Positions 1 to 11,271 of a stretch of DNA of 64,000 bases are shown here, in pieces. The stretch lies in NCBI GenBank assembly GCA_023055425.1, contig JALGPY010000006.1, positions 70,092,127 to 70,156,126 on the forward strand, in the 5' to 3' direction. Origin of the DNA: Linanthus parryae. Its lineage: Eukaryota > Streptophyta > Magnoliopsida > Ericales > Polemoniaceae. Under the pieces are notes generated by a model that was not told where the DNA came from, searched no databases, and worked only from the letters and a program-made list of their open reading frames with translations. Numbering within the stretch: the first letter of the stretch is position 1; each line of letters begins with the position of its first letter. The position numbers and the translations under genes are program-made.

Positions 1-40
1 TCAATAATTTATCCAAATTTGTCCTGCAGGTGGTGCTGCT

Positions 41-1684
41 TTGAATGAGCCTGCTGCTTCGAGTGAGCCTGCTGCTGCGCAAGGCATGACTGTTGATGCT
101 TCTGCTGCGAGATTGACCACCGGTGAGGCAAGTGCTGGTTCCCCTGCTGCTGATTCATCCAACAATGAGCTTAGCCTCATAACTGCTCAGATTGTTGAAG
201 GCTTGGGTAACCTGGATCCTTGTGACCCTTTGCTATGCGAGGTTCAGCTCCTCTCCCCTCCTAGAAGTTATGCCAACAGGACTGGCTTCTTAAGAAGTGC
301 CATCGTTCCTGCTGCTGAATCATCTCAGAGTAGCTCTGATGATGTTATGGTTCTTGAGCAAAGAAGTCAATCTCCCATAGCTCGCGTTCGAGAACGAAGT
401 TCATTCGTGGAGAAACCAGCAATGGTTGCAGAAGATGCAGGAGATCCCTTGGAAGATATAATTGAGGTATCTGAAGATGATGGGCTTGACACCGAGATGC
501 GAGAGGGAGGTGTTGAAGATGAAGGTGCAACTGAGGATGGAAAGGGCAAAGAGATGGAAACAGAGGGTGCTGGAACTGAAGTCCACACAAATGAACAAAA
601 TTCTGAGAATGTTGACGCCCCCATATAAGCTCCTGAACCAAGGCAATTCCTTGAAAATGAACAAGTGCCTAGGCAAACAAAAACTGACCAAGATGTTCTC
701 CGGTCATCGCATGTGAATGTGGATGCCCCCAGGGAACCACTTGAGATGAGCAGGCCTTCTGAAGAAACTGTGATTGCCGATAACAGTGGTGTTCCTCCAA
801 CTGTCATTTCTGCTGCTGAAGTTAGTGGTGTTAATACTCCACTAATTTCTTCTAGCCCTGCTATTTCAGCTCGTGTTTCAAGGCCTCCTCAGCAAAACCC
901 AGCCATCCCTTCTGTTGAGATGGACTTCTCTCAAGTACCTGATGCAAGGGGTTTGTGGTGTTTGCAGGCTACAGCGGCCATTGCGCGCGCTGATACTTAC
1001 ATCATCCCCACTGACTATGACGAGCGCGAAGCTTTAGCTGATAGTAAAGCAATGCAGCAAGTAAATGATTCAACATCCCCAGCTGTGCGCGTTCCCACCT
1101 TGCACCAAATCATTTAAGGAATGGGTATGTTATACTATGATCATATCTCATACTTACTGCATCTCTTTGTTAATGTTCGCACGCCTAAACTTGTCATTTC
1201 TTCAGGTATGAGGCAATCTAATGTAGACTGGCTTATGAAGATGCGCCTATCGTATCCGAGGTCATTTGAAAGAGCTTTGGAGCTAGGCCCCTTTGATAGG
1301 AGAATTTACCTGACTGAAGCCATTTGGCTTTTGGAGCAGATATCTGTGACAACTCCGGTTACTATTTCAGCTCACAATGTGCAGACGTTCTTTGAGCCAT
1401 GCCAAAGGCTTCAAATTAATACCCAGGGCAAGCTGGAATTTGGTTTTCTTCTCAAGAGGCTCAACCAAATTCTCAACTCTGTAATTCTTAAGTATGGCCA
1501 CCGCAACCTTGCCCTTGAAAATAACAAGTTGGAGGAGCAAAAGAAGAAGGCCGAAGAGGCTGCCAAGCTCTTCCACAAGATAAAGGCTAGTGTTGAAAAG
1601 CTGAAGCACGAAATTGCCAAGGCGGAGATAGCTTCGATATCTTTAGCACCAGGAGATCCTATAGTAAAGGATCTTTTTCAATAA
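41..1684 (+). pseudogene. Extra ORF antisense to the Tat element, downstream of pol
   Basis: Three open stretches (41-628, 665-1117, 1121-1684) share one plus-strand frame, separated by in-frame TAA codons at 626-628 and 1115-1117. The product would be acidic and Ser/Ala/Glu-rich at first, hence probably disordered, then carry a conserved-looking block (about 1206-1480) and a Lys/Glu-rich probable coiled coil (about 1510-1640). A candidate 81-bp intron, GTATGT at 1125 to TTCAG at 1205, lies just before the conserved block and keeps frame. Some Tat elements, such as maize Grande, are known to carry an extra ORF antisense downstream of pol, and the position here fits. The true start may lie left of the window. 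I cannot name a domain; a plant-mobile-domain-type protein missing its N terminus is possible. Confidence 0.55.
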
Positions 1685-2864
1685 ATATGTATTGTAATGC
1701 TATTCTGTTTTTCTTTTTAAACACTTGAACGCGATGTTGGCCTTTGTTTTCTGAATGATCTTCTTTTGCATTCCAATGGTGCAATAATTATCGCATCACG
1801 TTTTTCCATAATTACTTGGATTACCGTGTCGCCATACTATTAAATAAGGCGTGCCTCTCACGCAGTGGGCCCAACCCTCATCATGACCTGGGTTCATTAA
1901 TAAGGCGTGCTACTGTATTGTCATAGTCTTTAATATGGTCATTGATTCTTGCTTGTTTCCGAGGCGTTGCTGACTCGGCCAGGAAACTTAAGAGTCTTCT
2001 CTGAGTCCTATATAAACCCTTGTGAGGTCCTATGATTGACAAAATGTCATCTCCAGTGAGTCCTCAAAACTCTTTTTATTGCTCTTTGACCATTTTTGAT
2101 CCGTATCAGCTCTGGTCTTCCAAGCTTGAATTTGTGCGTTATGCTCAGAAATGGTTCCCGAGGAATTCACTGAAAAGTCCCGTGATTCGCCTGGTCTTTC
2201 CGAAGACCAATTGTGTAAGCCCTTTCGTTGGAACAAAGACATCCTTTCCTTCATTATGCTTGCGGAGTCCATCTCCGGTGGTCCTCCGGCGAGGCGCAAC
2301 TTTGTACCAACTCTTCTAACCAGCAAGTAATGAGTGGTGTGCATCTCTGTCGGTTCTCCGACGGAGAACTATTTTCCACCATTGTTTCGCCCGAGTTGCA
2401 ACAAATGGGTGCGTTTATTCAATGCGCACGCTTAGCTTCCTACCCCATGAGCTGTTCTCCCATTTGTTCTTCACATCAACAGCCTTCATGGCATGAAGTT
2501 CATATGGCATCTCGCCATGTCAAGATTGTGAGCAAGAGCTCTGTTCTGGTCGAGGACGTCGACGACAGCGTCAAGTTTCGTAGCTTTTAGGTTTTTCGTA
2601 GGATCGTTCCTTGAGAACACTTAGACTTTTAATTGAAAGATTTTCCTCGTTGTAAGCTTTGATTTGAGCCTCTATCTAAACAGATAAATTTTAAGCCGCA
2701 TTTGACTGTTATGAAAGTATGCTTTCAATTTGCTGTTTTGTCAGCTACAGTAGACTGTAACTTCGCATATTGACCTGCTATGTGATGAAACAAGCTTTGT
2801 GTTTCTAGTGCCATTACATATGTAGACTTCGGACATGCTTCGCTGCTGTCTAGCCAGATAGAGT
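1685..2864. other. Non-coding 3' region of the Tat element
   Basis: This stretch lies between the antisense ORF and the 52-bp tandem repeats. Short ORFs occur (for example 2032-2319 and 2228-2590 on plus) but resemble nothing I recognise. A TATA-like string TATATAAAC lies at 2009-2017 on plus; its complement also reads TTTATATA, so direction is undecided. No LTR terminus is seen here. Confidence 0.5.
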
Positions 2865-3100
2865 TGCTATCTAGACAGATAGGCTTTGGATCGCATAGGA
2901 TTATTTTTGTTATTGCTGCAATCTAGGCAGATAGGCTTTGGATTGTATAGGATTATTTTTGTTATTGCTGCAATCTAGGCAGATAGGCTTTGGATTGCAT
3001 AGGATCATGTTTGGTTATCGCTGCTACCTAGGCAGATAGGCTTTGGATCACATAGGATCATTTTTTTATCGCTGCTATCTAGGCAGATAGGCTTTGAATT
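2865..3100. repeat. 52-bp tandem repeat, about 4.5 copies
   Basis: The core CAGATAGGCTTTGGAT recurs about every 52 bp, followed by ATAGGAT and a T-rich spacer ending in GCTGC. Copies differ by substitutions and small indels, and a weaker partial copy precedes at about 2843. The repeat lies between integrase and the missing 3' LTR. That position is a known birthplace of tandem repeats in Tat/Ogre elements (hypervariable 3' region). Confidence 0.85.
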
Positions 3101-3169
3101 AATTAGCAGATATGAATAATATGAACAATTAAGTAAATAGAGCAACAAGGCAATAATTTGATAGAATTC

Positions 3170-3246
3170 TCTCATATGGGAGAGTTATTATTTTTAAAGA
3201 ATCCTCATATGGGAGGAGATTGAGAACAGACTCCTCATATGGGAGG
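3170..3246. repeat. Three short imperfect palindromes (CTCATATGGGAG type)
   Basis: CTCATATGGGAG-like strings occur near 3171, 3205 and 3231, each an imperfect inverted repeat centred on CATATG and spaced about 25-35 bp. They sit just downstream of the integrase end in element sense. The function is unknown; a regulatory or RNA-structure role is only a guess. Confidence 0.6.
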
Positions 3247-3314
3247 AAGCAATGCAGAATACACATAAACTGAGAAGTGATAAAACATATGAATTGAAAA
3301 GGAAATAGACAAAG

Positions 3315-4945
3315 CTAAGGATAGTACTTCTTAATCCAGCGCATGTTGATTGGACTTGGAGTTGTTGCAGTCCCATGAAGTCTCTGAATGGTGCAGTAAC
3401 CACTGTCGAAAACCTCCTTGACTTCAAATGGTCCCTCCCACTTAGTCGCGAACTTAGGATGAGTTGCTTCTCGCATACAGTAATCTGAAACTCGTAAGAC
3501 CAAGTCTCCAACCGCGAAGTCTCGTTGTTGTACAATTTTTTTGTAGGCGCGAGCAATCCTTTCCTTATACCTCGTGTTAGCTCTCTTTTCCTCTTCATGT
3601 CTTTCATCTAGCAGGATAAGATCATGGTCACGTTGATTCTCATACAAAGCATGAAAGGCTATCCTTGCAGAGTTAACTTTGATATCAGTTGGGACAACAG
3701 CCTCGGCCCCATAACATAGAAGGAATGGGGAGACTCCTGTGGGAGTCCTCGGTGAGGTGCGATATGCCCATAAAGCCAGACTTAGGGAATTTTCCCACTT
3801 CTTGTGATCATCTGCGACCATTTTACTTAGGATCCTTAGCAATGTCTTGTTCGTTGCTTCTGCTTGTCCATTACCCTTCGGATAATAGGGCGCGGAACAC
3901 ACCTGCCTTATGTTGTACTCAACTAGCTTTGCAGCCACTTGTCTATTCACGAAAGGAGTCCCGTTGTCAGAGAGAATGGAATTGGGAATCCCAAAGCGGT
4001 ATATAATATTCTCTTGGATAAAGTTAACAACCGCCAGTGCGTTTGCTGTCTTGAGTGGCACCGCTTCCACCCACTTGATGAATTGCTCACTAGCGGTAAG
4101 GATGAACTGATTCCCATGCGAGGCCGGTCGAATAGGACCAATAAAATCCAAGGCCCACGTATGAAAGGGCCAAGGTGTTCCCAACGCATGCAATTCTACA
4201 GCAGGGGCGTGTACAAGGTTGCCTTTGAACTGGCATTCTTGATACCTTTTGACATTGGTGCGACAATCTGATTCCATTGTGGGCCAGAAATAACCAACAG
4301 TGAGGAGTTGTCCGCATAACTTCTCCCCCCTTGGTGCTCCACTTGATGGGACAGATCCAGTGCTTCTTGGCTATCCAAGCATCGGAGCAGATTCCCCTCG
4401 TGACCTCTTCGCCAGAGTATGTTTTGCCTTATGACATATCGGTCTGCCTTCCTTTTAAGCTTTTCAAATCCTTTCTTTAAATAGTCAAATCGCAGCTTCC
4501 TCCAATCTGTGTCGTCATCGATTGCAGCAATTTCTAGAGAATCTTTGACCAATGCACAATTCTCGCAGTTCCCTTGAATGATTGCAGCGTATGTTGACAT
4601 TTCTGGCCAGTAAATCCCATATCTTTGGGCTTTTCTGTATATGGACACTTCGTTTTCTCCATAGGATTTTTGGTGGATTTTCTCTAGTAGCGCATGTCCT
4701 TCTTTATGCAAAACACATCGCATGAGTACTCCACCTGGTCCCTTAAAGTATAGGGAATTATCATGCACACAGAACCCCTTCGTAGATGCCCAGTTTTCTT
4801 TTCTTGTTCCTTCAGCAACTGCATTCAATATTGGCCTTCTCAATTCTTCAGCTTCGATAGGCTCTTCTTCGCCTAGAGCTTGCACTAGAACTGGAGTTGT
4901 TCTGACTTCGATCGAAATCCTTGATGGACATTTGCCAGCACTAAT
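3315..4945 (-). pseudogene. Tat integrase, with two zinc-binding-like modules upstream
   Basis: The catalytic core lies in the open segment 3315-4277. It shows LDFIGP (first Asp), ILSDNGTPF (second Asp) and GNGQAEATNK (Glu), then a C-terminal WEGPFEV block resembling the GPY/F module. Two HHCC-like modules precede it: one about 4740-4558 ending NCENC, and one about 4420-4230 with LSHQVEH whose Cys side lies in another frame. The first lacks its second His and the second has lost one Cys. A frameshift near 4230-4280 separates the second module from the core. In an intact element this protein joins cDNA to host DNA in the nucleus; here it cannot be made in one piece. Confidence 0.85.
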
Positions 4946-5473
4946 TTTTGATCCCAAGGTGGCTAAAGCATCTGCGTGTCGGTTATCAGCTCTAACAGTA
5001 TGCTCATACTTGACATCATGGAGCTGCTGTACCAGCTTCTGGACCATATTCCTATAAGTTAACATGTTGATATCCTTCAAGCTATACTCGCCGGAGGCCT
5101 GTTTGACAACGAGCTTCAAATCTCCCATGAACATCAAGTTGTTTACTTCCAACGCCTTGGCTGCGAGGTGCACTGCAACTAAAGCCACATATTCTGCTTC
5201 ATTGTTAGTGTCTGGGAAATCCAACTTCGTTGAAATTTGAATGAATTCCCCATCTGGCTTAGTCAGGACAACACCAATTCCTCCTCATTTCCTTATTGAC
5301 GACCCATCAAAATGCAGCTTCCAATATAGTGATTCAATCGCATAAATCTCATGTCCTTCCAGATCCTCTTCTACCATAGGCTCATGATTATTGTCTGGGA
5401 ACTGTGCCAATAAATCTGCAACTGCCTGAGACTTAATTGCCTTTGGTCGAGCGCACGTGATATCATACTGCAC
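4946..5473 (-). pseudogene. Second (archaeal-type) RNase H domain of the Tat element
   Basis: The segment reads WKLHFDGSS (first acidic residue), then DFPDTNNEAEY (Glu), MGDLKLVV (Asp) and NRHADALATL (last Asp). That is the usual order for the extra RNase H of Tat elements. It lies between the ordinary RT-RNase H and the integrase. A stop/frame break at about 5225-5285 splits the FDGSS strand from the rest. Upstream, IKSQAVADLLAQF is the typical linker leading into this domain. Inactive in this copy. Confidence 0.85.
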
Positions 5474-5485
5474 GATAATCGTGTA

Positions 5486-6906
5486 CTACTTCGCCAGCCT
5501 TCCACAAGGACAGGAATGACTCAACAAGTACCGGATGGGGTCACTCTTTGTGATAACCACTACTTTGTGAGAAGCAAAATAATGCTTTAACTTTCCTATG
5601 ACGAAAAATAAAGCAAGGCAATGGTGTTCTATGTTAGTGTACCTGGACTCAGTCGGCTGTACCACGAAGGATATATAATAGATTGGTATTTCTTGTCCTT
5701 CATGCTCTTGAGCCAACAGCGCTCCTATAGACCTCCTTGTCAACGTCAAATATAGCAGAAGTGGTGACCCCAATTGAGGCGCGATCATTACACGTGGTGA
5801 TGTCTACAAGTCCTTCAAATTCTCGAATGCGGTTTGATGCTCCTTCGTCCTATTATACACAACATTTTTCTTGAGAAGATCACCAAAACAGAAGGCCAGC
5901 TCTGCAGTTGCTGGCACAAATCTTCGCAGATAGGATAGCTTTCCCAAGAATGTCTTCAAAGTTCTTTGGTTGTGGGGTTCCACCATGCTGGTGATAGCTG
6001 AAATCTTCGCAGGATCAGGCTCAATCCCATGACGGTAGATCACACACCCCAAGAATTTTCCAGAAGTTACCCCAAATGCGCACTTCATTGGATTCATCTT
6101 CAGTTGGAAGCTTCTGCACCTTTCAAACACTTTTCGCAAGTCTCCCAGATGATCTGCTTCTTCTCTTGACTTAATAACCAAACCATCAACATAGAACTCT
6201 ACTTCATGATGCATCATATCGTGGAAGAGAGCCATCATGGCGCGTGATAAGTTGCGCATGTATTCTTCAATCCAAAGGGCATAACCGTGTATTTGAAATC
6301 CCCAACTGGTGTGATGAACGCAGTTTTCCTCGCATCTTCAGGGTCCATCTTGATTTTATTATACCCACTGAACCCATCCATGAAACTGAACATCCGATGA
6401 CCTGCGGTAGAGTCAATGAGCATATCTATGTTTGGCAGCGGGAAGTCATCCTTGGGGCAGAAGCGGTTGAAATCTCTAAAGTCCACGCAGATGCGAAGCT
6501 GCCCATTTTTCTTGACAACTGGCACAATGTTGGCCAACTAAGTAGGGTGATGTTTGGGTTCAATGAACTTGGCGCTCAACAACTTAACTATTTCCTCCTT
6601 GATCTTCACGTTGATCTCTGGTCTGAAACTCCTTGCACTCTGCTTTACTAGCTTGGACCCCGGGACAACATCCAACCTGTGCATTGTCCCTACTGTATCG
6701 AGACCAGGCATCTCATCATACTCCCAGGCGAACACATATTTGTACTCTGTGAGCAGCTTTAGCAATTTTTCTTCTTCTTCGCCCTTGAGATCCGCACTCA
6801 AGAACACGGGCCACTTTTTCGCTTCAGATGGGCTTAGGAATACTTCCTTTAACTCCTGCTTCTCTGGCTTTGGCTTGTCTTCCATGCATTCGGACTCTTC
6901 TTTCAA
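5486..6906 (-). pseudogene. Tat reverse transcriptase and RNase H
   Basis: Three frames hold the domain: 6906-6538 (EMPGLD, then IKEEIVKLLSAKFIEP), 6537-6235 (NGQLRICVDFRDFNRFCPKD, FSFMDGFSGYNKI, MPFGLKN) and 6259-5804 (FYVDGLVIKS, CAFGVTSGKFLG). The RT active site reads YVDG at 6182-6193 in place of YVDD, losing the second catalytic Asp. A TAG at 6538-6540 and a frame change near 6250 break the chain. RNase H follows at 5788-5486 (SIGALLAQE, IYYIS, RYTNIE), again after a break, and its first catalytic Asp appears lost in LTRRSIG. The domain order is complete but the enzyme is dead. Confidence 0.9.
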
Positions 6907-7119
6907 CTTTCCCTCTGGTAGATCTGGCTTCTGCTTGTCCTCCTCTGGTGCTTGTTCAAGTTGATTAATTTGCCCAAGGATATCCCCATGTTGAGGTGGG
7001 GGTACCCCCGCGCGCCTTCATATGCGATAAAACTTCTTCCCATTGGAGTAGAAGCTTTCTATCTCCTTGCATTTGCTATCATGTTTCACCACCCTTTTTA
7101 GGGTGTACACATTCTTCTT

Positions 7120-7848
7120 CTAGTAAGATATATTTGCCACGTCTTCGCATGCAGGCACCTTCTCCTTGGCATCTTCCCTTGTCACCAAAACCCCTGCGGG
7201 TGACTGATCCTTGATATCTTCCCATCGGGGCAGAGGGGTTGGGTTGAACAACTCAGGATGCTCGTCCGCCATTTCGGTGAACCATAGAGCTTCAGTCAGA
7301 TGCGCGTCATTCAAGTTGAACGGGTTTATTGAAGCCGGTATTTCAACTACCCTGCCATTCCAAATGGCCTTCATCACCTTGTGGGCTGTTGAGGGTACCG
7401 CGTCAAAACGATGGATTCACGCCGGACCGATGATCATGTGGTATGTAGTGTTTGCATCAATGACATATGACTTGGCAGAACACTTCATCTTTCCTATCTG
7501 GAGTCCCTGGCGGATCCAACCCACTGTCATCCTTGAATCGCTTCCGAATCCCATCAACAAAGCTGGGCGCCAGACAATTTTCTTCTCAGGAATTCCTGCT
7601 ACCTTTAGTGTGTTAAGCGAGACTATGTTGACGGCCGCTCCTCTGTCAAAAAATTCTATTTTAAACTCGACATCGTTAATCACTGCTGTGACATACAAGG
7701 GCTTCTGATGGCTCGCGTCTGTCCTCTTATCACTTTCAGAGAAGGCCATTATCTTCTCAGTTGAGCGAGAGGCCCTTACAACCATTCTATTGGAGACAAT
7801 TATATCCTCCTCAAAGTCTTCCGCCACTCTGAGGATCGCCTTCGTCAT
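7120..7848 (-). pseudogene. Tat aspartic protease region
   Basis: Segment 7848-7417 carries FDRGAAVNIVSL, matching the retropepsin active-site strand with Arg where Ser/Thr is usual, then a later YHMIIGPA strand close to the usual I-G-R. A TGA immediately after GPA interrupts a frame that continues to IHRFDAVPST, which suggests a Trp codon changed to stop. Segment 7377-7120 continues toward the RT linker. In an intact element this would cleave the Gag-Pol precursor. Confidence 0.75.
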
Positions 7849-7857
7849 CTCCTTGCA

Positions 7858-9592
7858 TCATTGTTCTAGAAAGTTCATTTTATCATAGAACCTTCTGAAG
7901 CCGTGCGATCTCTTCATCCTTTCGGCGCGCGAGTCCTCTGTGTCCATGCTATTGTCTTCTTCGTCATGGACTTCAGAGATAACAGGTAACCCATCTTGTG
8001 CGATCTCTTCGAGGTCCATAATCGCGATCATGGCTACCTCATTGTCTTTTGGCACTTGCTCTGAATGGGCTGGGAGGAGATTGTTTCGCACATCCCGCCT
8101 TTGCTCGCTGATGACCAGGTCCCCTTCCTTCATCTTCCTGCTTACAAGGTACTTGAGCTTCATGCACTCAGCTGTTGGATGCATGAATTTTCCGTGGCAT
8201 TCACACCACGTTGGTTCCCTTAGCTGCTCCCTGGTGGGTGCTCTTTCGAGCTGAGGTAGGACCCCATCTTTACGCCAATGTTTACAGAGGTCGATTACCT
8301 CCTCAAGGGAGCATGGCAATGGCTGGGCATCTGTGGTCGAAACCTTGTGCTGTTTGTGCGGTGAAACTGTATTGACTTCGGCCTCGCGCTCCCTCTTATA
8401 GTTAAATCTACCAGTCCTGAAGGTCGATCCTCATGGGGATCGCTTAGGGGCATGCTTCCTACTCTGCCTGTCAACTATGGGCTCTACATTCTTGGCACAC
8501 TCGATTAACTTTGAAAAAGTAGGCATTTGTAAGTTAATCAACATACCCTTGTACTCGTCTCGCATTCCTTGGAGACATATCTCGACGAGCCGGCTTTCAA
8601 CCACCTCATCTCTGCACTCCAGCGACTTCGCCCTGAACTTCTTGATGAATGTGACTCCATCTTCATCACGCTTCTAATACATACGCGACAGGTGGATCCT
8701 GGTAACCTTCTCCTTTATCTGAAAGAACTTGGTATAGAACCTTTTGACCATCTCCTCCTATGTCTTTATGGAGCCAGCTTCCAGTGTCCTGTACCACTTA
8801 TATACGACGTTCCCCCAAAGACTTAGGGAACTCGCGCATCAATAGGTTAGAATCAACCCCGTGTGGCCCCATCATCTCGATGAAGCGCAAGACATGCTCC
8901 TTAGAATTCCCATTAAAATCATCGAATTTCTCCCACTTAGGGGCTTTGTACCCTGCAGGGTCGGGCATTAAGTAAATTTTGCGCGGAATAGGAGGCGCGT
9001 TATCAACCTTCGGGATGATGGTGTCCGTGAAGCATTGATTCGCCAGGATATTATCCAGGCGCTGCTCCAAGGCCGTCATGCTTGTTGGTGCGCTTCCTCC
9101 CATAGCAGGGAGAAGGGTTGCGGCCGGGGGTGACACATATGCAAGGCTTGGACTGTGGGTGAAACCAACGTTGTTCACAGCAACCGGTGGGGAGAGCAGG
9201 GGTTGCTGCGGTTGGGTATTAGCGGGAATGCCCGGTAGATGAGAAGTAGGCATAAAAATAGATGGTGGAACGATTTGTCCTTGGGTAGGAGGTGGCTGGA
9301 AAATCGTTGGTGGGATTTGCAAGCTGGGATTAGGAGGTTTGGGCGTTACCCCTGTCCCCTGGGAGAGAGAAGTTCCCAATGCCGGATTCTGAGGAAGAGA
9401 TCCCAGAATTGACATGATTTGGGCCATATGTGCAGATTGAGCATAGAGAGCCTTCGCCTAGCTCTGGAGGGTTTCATTCAACATCTCCAAGGTTGGAGTG
9501 CCACCACTTACTATGGAATTAGGGCAAGTTTCCTCCCCTCAAGTTTTCTCGTTTGAGGGAGACCGAATGCTGGCATCTTCATTATGAGACAT
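7858..9592 (-). pseudogene. Tat gag
   Basis: The likely start codon is at 9592-9590, 19 bases downstream (in element sense) of the primer site; the first residues are MSHNEDASI. In-frame stops occur at 9541-9539 (TGA) and 9460-9458 (TAG), and a frame change lies between about 8798 and 8319. Segment 9427-8798 is Pro/Gln-rich then reads KWEKFDDFNG, the entry to the capsid-like fold. The tail 8319-7858 has CECHGKFMHPTAEC, a zinc-knuckle-like Cys/His cluster. Structural protein of the virus-like particle; broken here. Confidence 0.8.
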
Positions 9593-9610
9593 CGTTGCTT
9601 GCTGAAGTAA

Positions 9611-9629
9611 GTTCACGTTGGGTTCACCA
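9611..9629 (-). other. Primer-binding site of the Tat element
   Basis: On the minus strand TGGTGAACCCAACGTGAAC begins two bases after the LTR end (TGTACACA), where a tRNA primer site is expected. I cannot identify the tRNA with confidence. Confidence 0.6.
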
Positions 9630-9631
9630 AA

Positions 9632-10230
9632 TGTGTACAGGAGAATCCTTTGAGAATTCAGGTGTACACCAAGAGCAGAGAATAGAAACACAGAGAATTG
9701 TAAGGTAGTGAGTAGGGAGAGAGTAAGAGAATGGCAACTGTGTGAGAGAGAGAGAGTATATCGGCACAGCTTCCGCATAGTTATCAGGTCAGATCCTTGC
9801 AATGAAGGGTTAACAATCCTATATATAGTGGAGAATGTGACCGTTGTAGTTAGTTAATGCTCCCATTAATGGCGGCTTAATTACCTTAACCATAACTGCA
9901 TGTTCGACCGCATATATAGGGATCGTTATGCACTTCGTCCGCGTATACCGGAACCGTTATGAGGTTGACCGGGTTTATGGGACACGTGGCCATAAATCTC
10001 TCAAAGCTGTTACCAAGGGTCGCGCGCGGGCTTGGTTGTCGCTCGCGCGCGATAGATCTTACTCTAGCCTCCAAACCATTAAGTCCCTACAAGTCCCGTG
10101 TTGGTATGCGAGGGCCATGTCTGGCAGCCCCCACGCGGATTAGCATTGGTAGTGATTATGTGTGTATGGAGCACAGCTAGGTGTGCTGGATGATTGCCAC
10201 GTGTAAGCTTACTCACGCGGCTAGAACACA
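9632..10230 (-). repeat. 5' LTR of the Tat element (599 bp)
   Basis: In element sense it begins TGTGTTCTAG and ends TGTACACA, with the inverted ends TGTGT/ACACA. The inner edge is set by the primer site. The outer edge is set by a switch to copia LTR sequence. Bases 10231 onward match the copia 3' LTR from about 25887. The mate LTR is outside the window. Confidence 0.75.
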
Positions 10231-11219
10231 CTATCTACAATAGTTACCTATTTTGTAGGGACTATTTCCCAAATTGTGTTCTTAAAGAAAAGGAAATTGG
10301 ATTGTCAAATTTATTTTGTGCTTATGAATCCTGACTGGTCCTTCCAAATATACTCAGCTACAAGATCAAGTCAGTATACTTGAAGATACTGAGCAAAAAG
10401 CCGTTAGGAAGGGCTATTAAAGATGTCAAGATATGCTTCGGTATTTTAGGAAAGTTTGTTTTCACAAGATCCTGAAGATATGCTATTCAAACCAGCTGCA
10501 TAAGAGAGGGAATTGCTAAAGAAATTCGAAGGAGAACACACACAAAAACACTCAGACATTCTCAAGGATTGACAAGAAACACAGAAAGAGATGTATTTCA
10601 CTCAATCAAATTATCTGAAGATCACTGCATACTCAAATGTTTCATTGGTTCGTAGTGTTCTTCATTCTGTACTTAATTTGTATATAATTTTTATAATACT
10701 TCTCATGAGTTGTTGAAGTGAAAAATAGAGAATTATTGTTGAATCAGTTAGCTAGAGCATGTACTAGATAGGTTAGTGAAAACCACAAGGTGTAACAGAG
10801 TAAGGGAACTTTATGTGCTTGAGATCTAGGGATTAGCTTTTGATTAATAAGAATTGAGTTGAAAATCTTGCATGGATCAAGTCCCTGAGGTAAAGACGTA
10901 GGTCCAAGTGGACCGAACTCTATCTATCCTTGTGTCTTTGCATTCTACTTATTGCTCTGTACTTATCTTTTTACTGCACAAAGCAAGATTTCAGTTCAAA
11001 GATTTGCAAGCCATGCCAAGGCCTCTAAAAGTATCAGCATACTTTCTACTATATGTTTTGCTTCAAAGGAATTCAAACTCATTTCAAAGTCTTGAAATAC
11101 ATTCTGCTTTCCACTAACTTCTTTGAAACTACTCTTTTGGCAAAAAATTTCAACCCCCCTCCCCCCGCCCCTCTTCTAGAGTGTTGATACTGTATTTCTA
11201 CCTACATTACTGTCTTTCA
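10231..11219 (+). repeat. Copia 5' LTR, truncated at its start
   Basis: From 10241 (TAGTTACCTATTTTG) to 11219 (TGTCTTTCA) it parallels 25891-26871 with many substitutions and indels. The missing start corresponds to 25673-25886. The degenerate primer site TTGGGATCATAG follows at 11221-11232; it resembles the initiator-Met site TTGGTATCAGAG with three changes. Confidence 0.85.
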
Positions 11220-11271
11220 ATTGGGATCATAGATTGTATCACTGCATAGATTTAACCATCTTGTGATTCAG

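Larger units (their letters stand above)
1..10230 (-). mobile_element. Tat-lineage Ty3/gypsy LTR retrotransposon, left end outside window
   Basis: Read on the minus strand, the order is LTR (9632-10230), primer site, gag, protease, RT, RNase H, a second RNase H, integrase, then a long 3' region holding tandem repeats and an opposite-strand ORF. The second RNase H between RT-RH and integrase is the hallmark of the Tat clade. Every coding segment carries stops or frameshifts, so this copy cannot make its own proteins. The 3' LTR is not seen and must lie left of base 1, so the element exceeds 10.2 kb. Its right end abuts a truncated copia LTR, so it inserted into that LTR. Confidence 0.88.

Noticed and set aside
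2228..2590. 120-codon ORF in the Tat 3' region
   Set aside because: No recognisable domain; overlapping frames of similar length on both strands.
11161..11219. C-rich stretch as a G-quadruplex promoter element
   Set aside because: Short C runs near a decayed LTR end; no regular four-run pattern that I could support.
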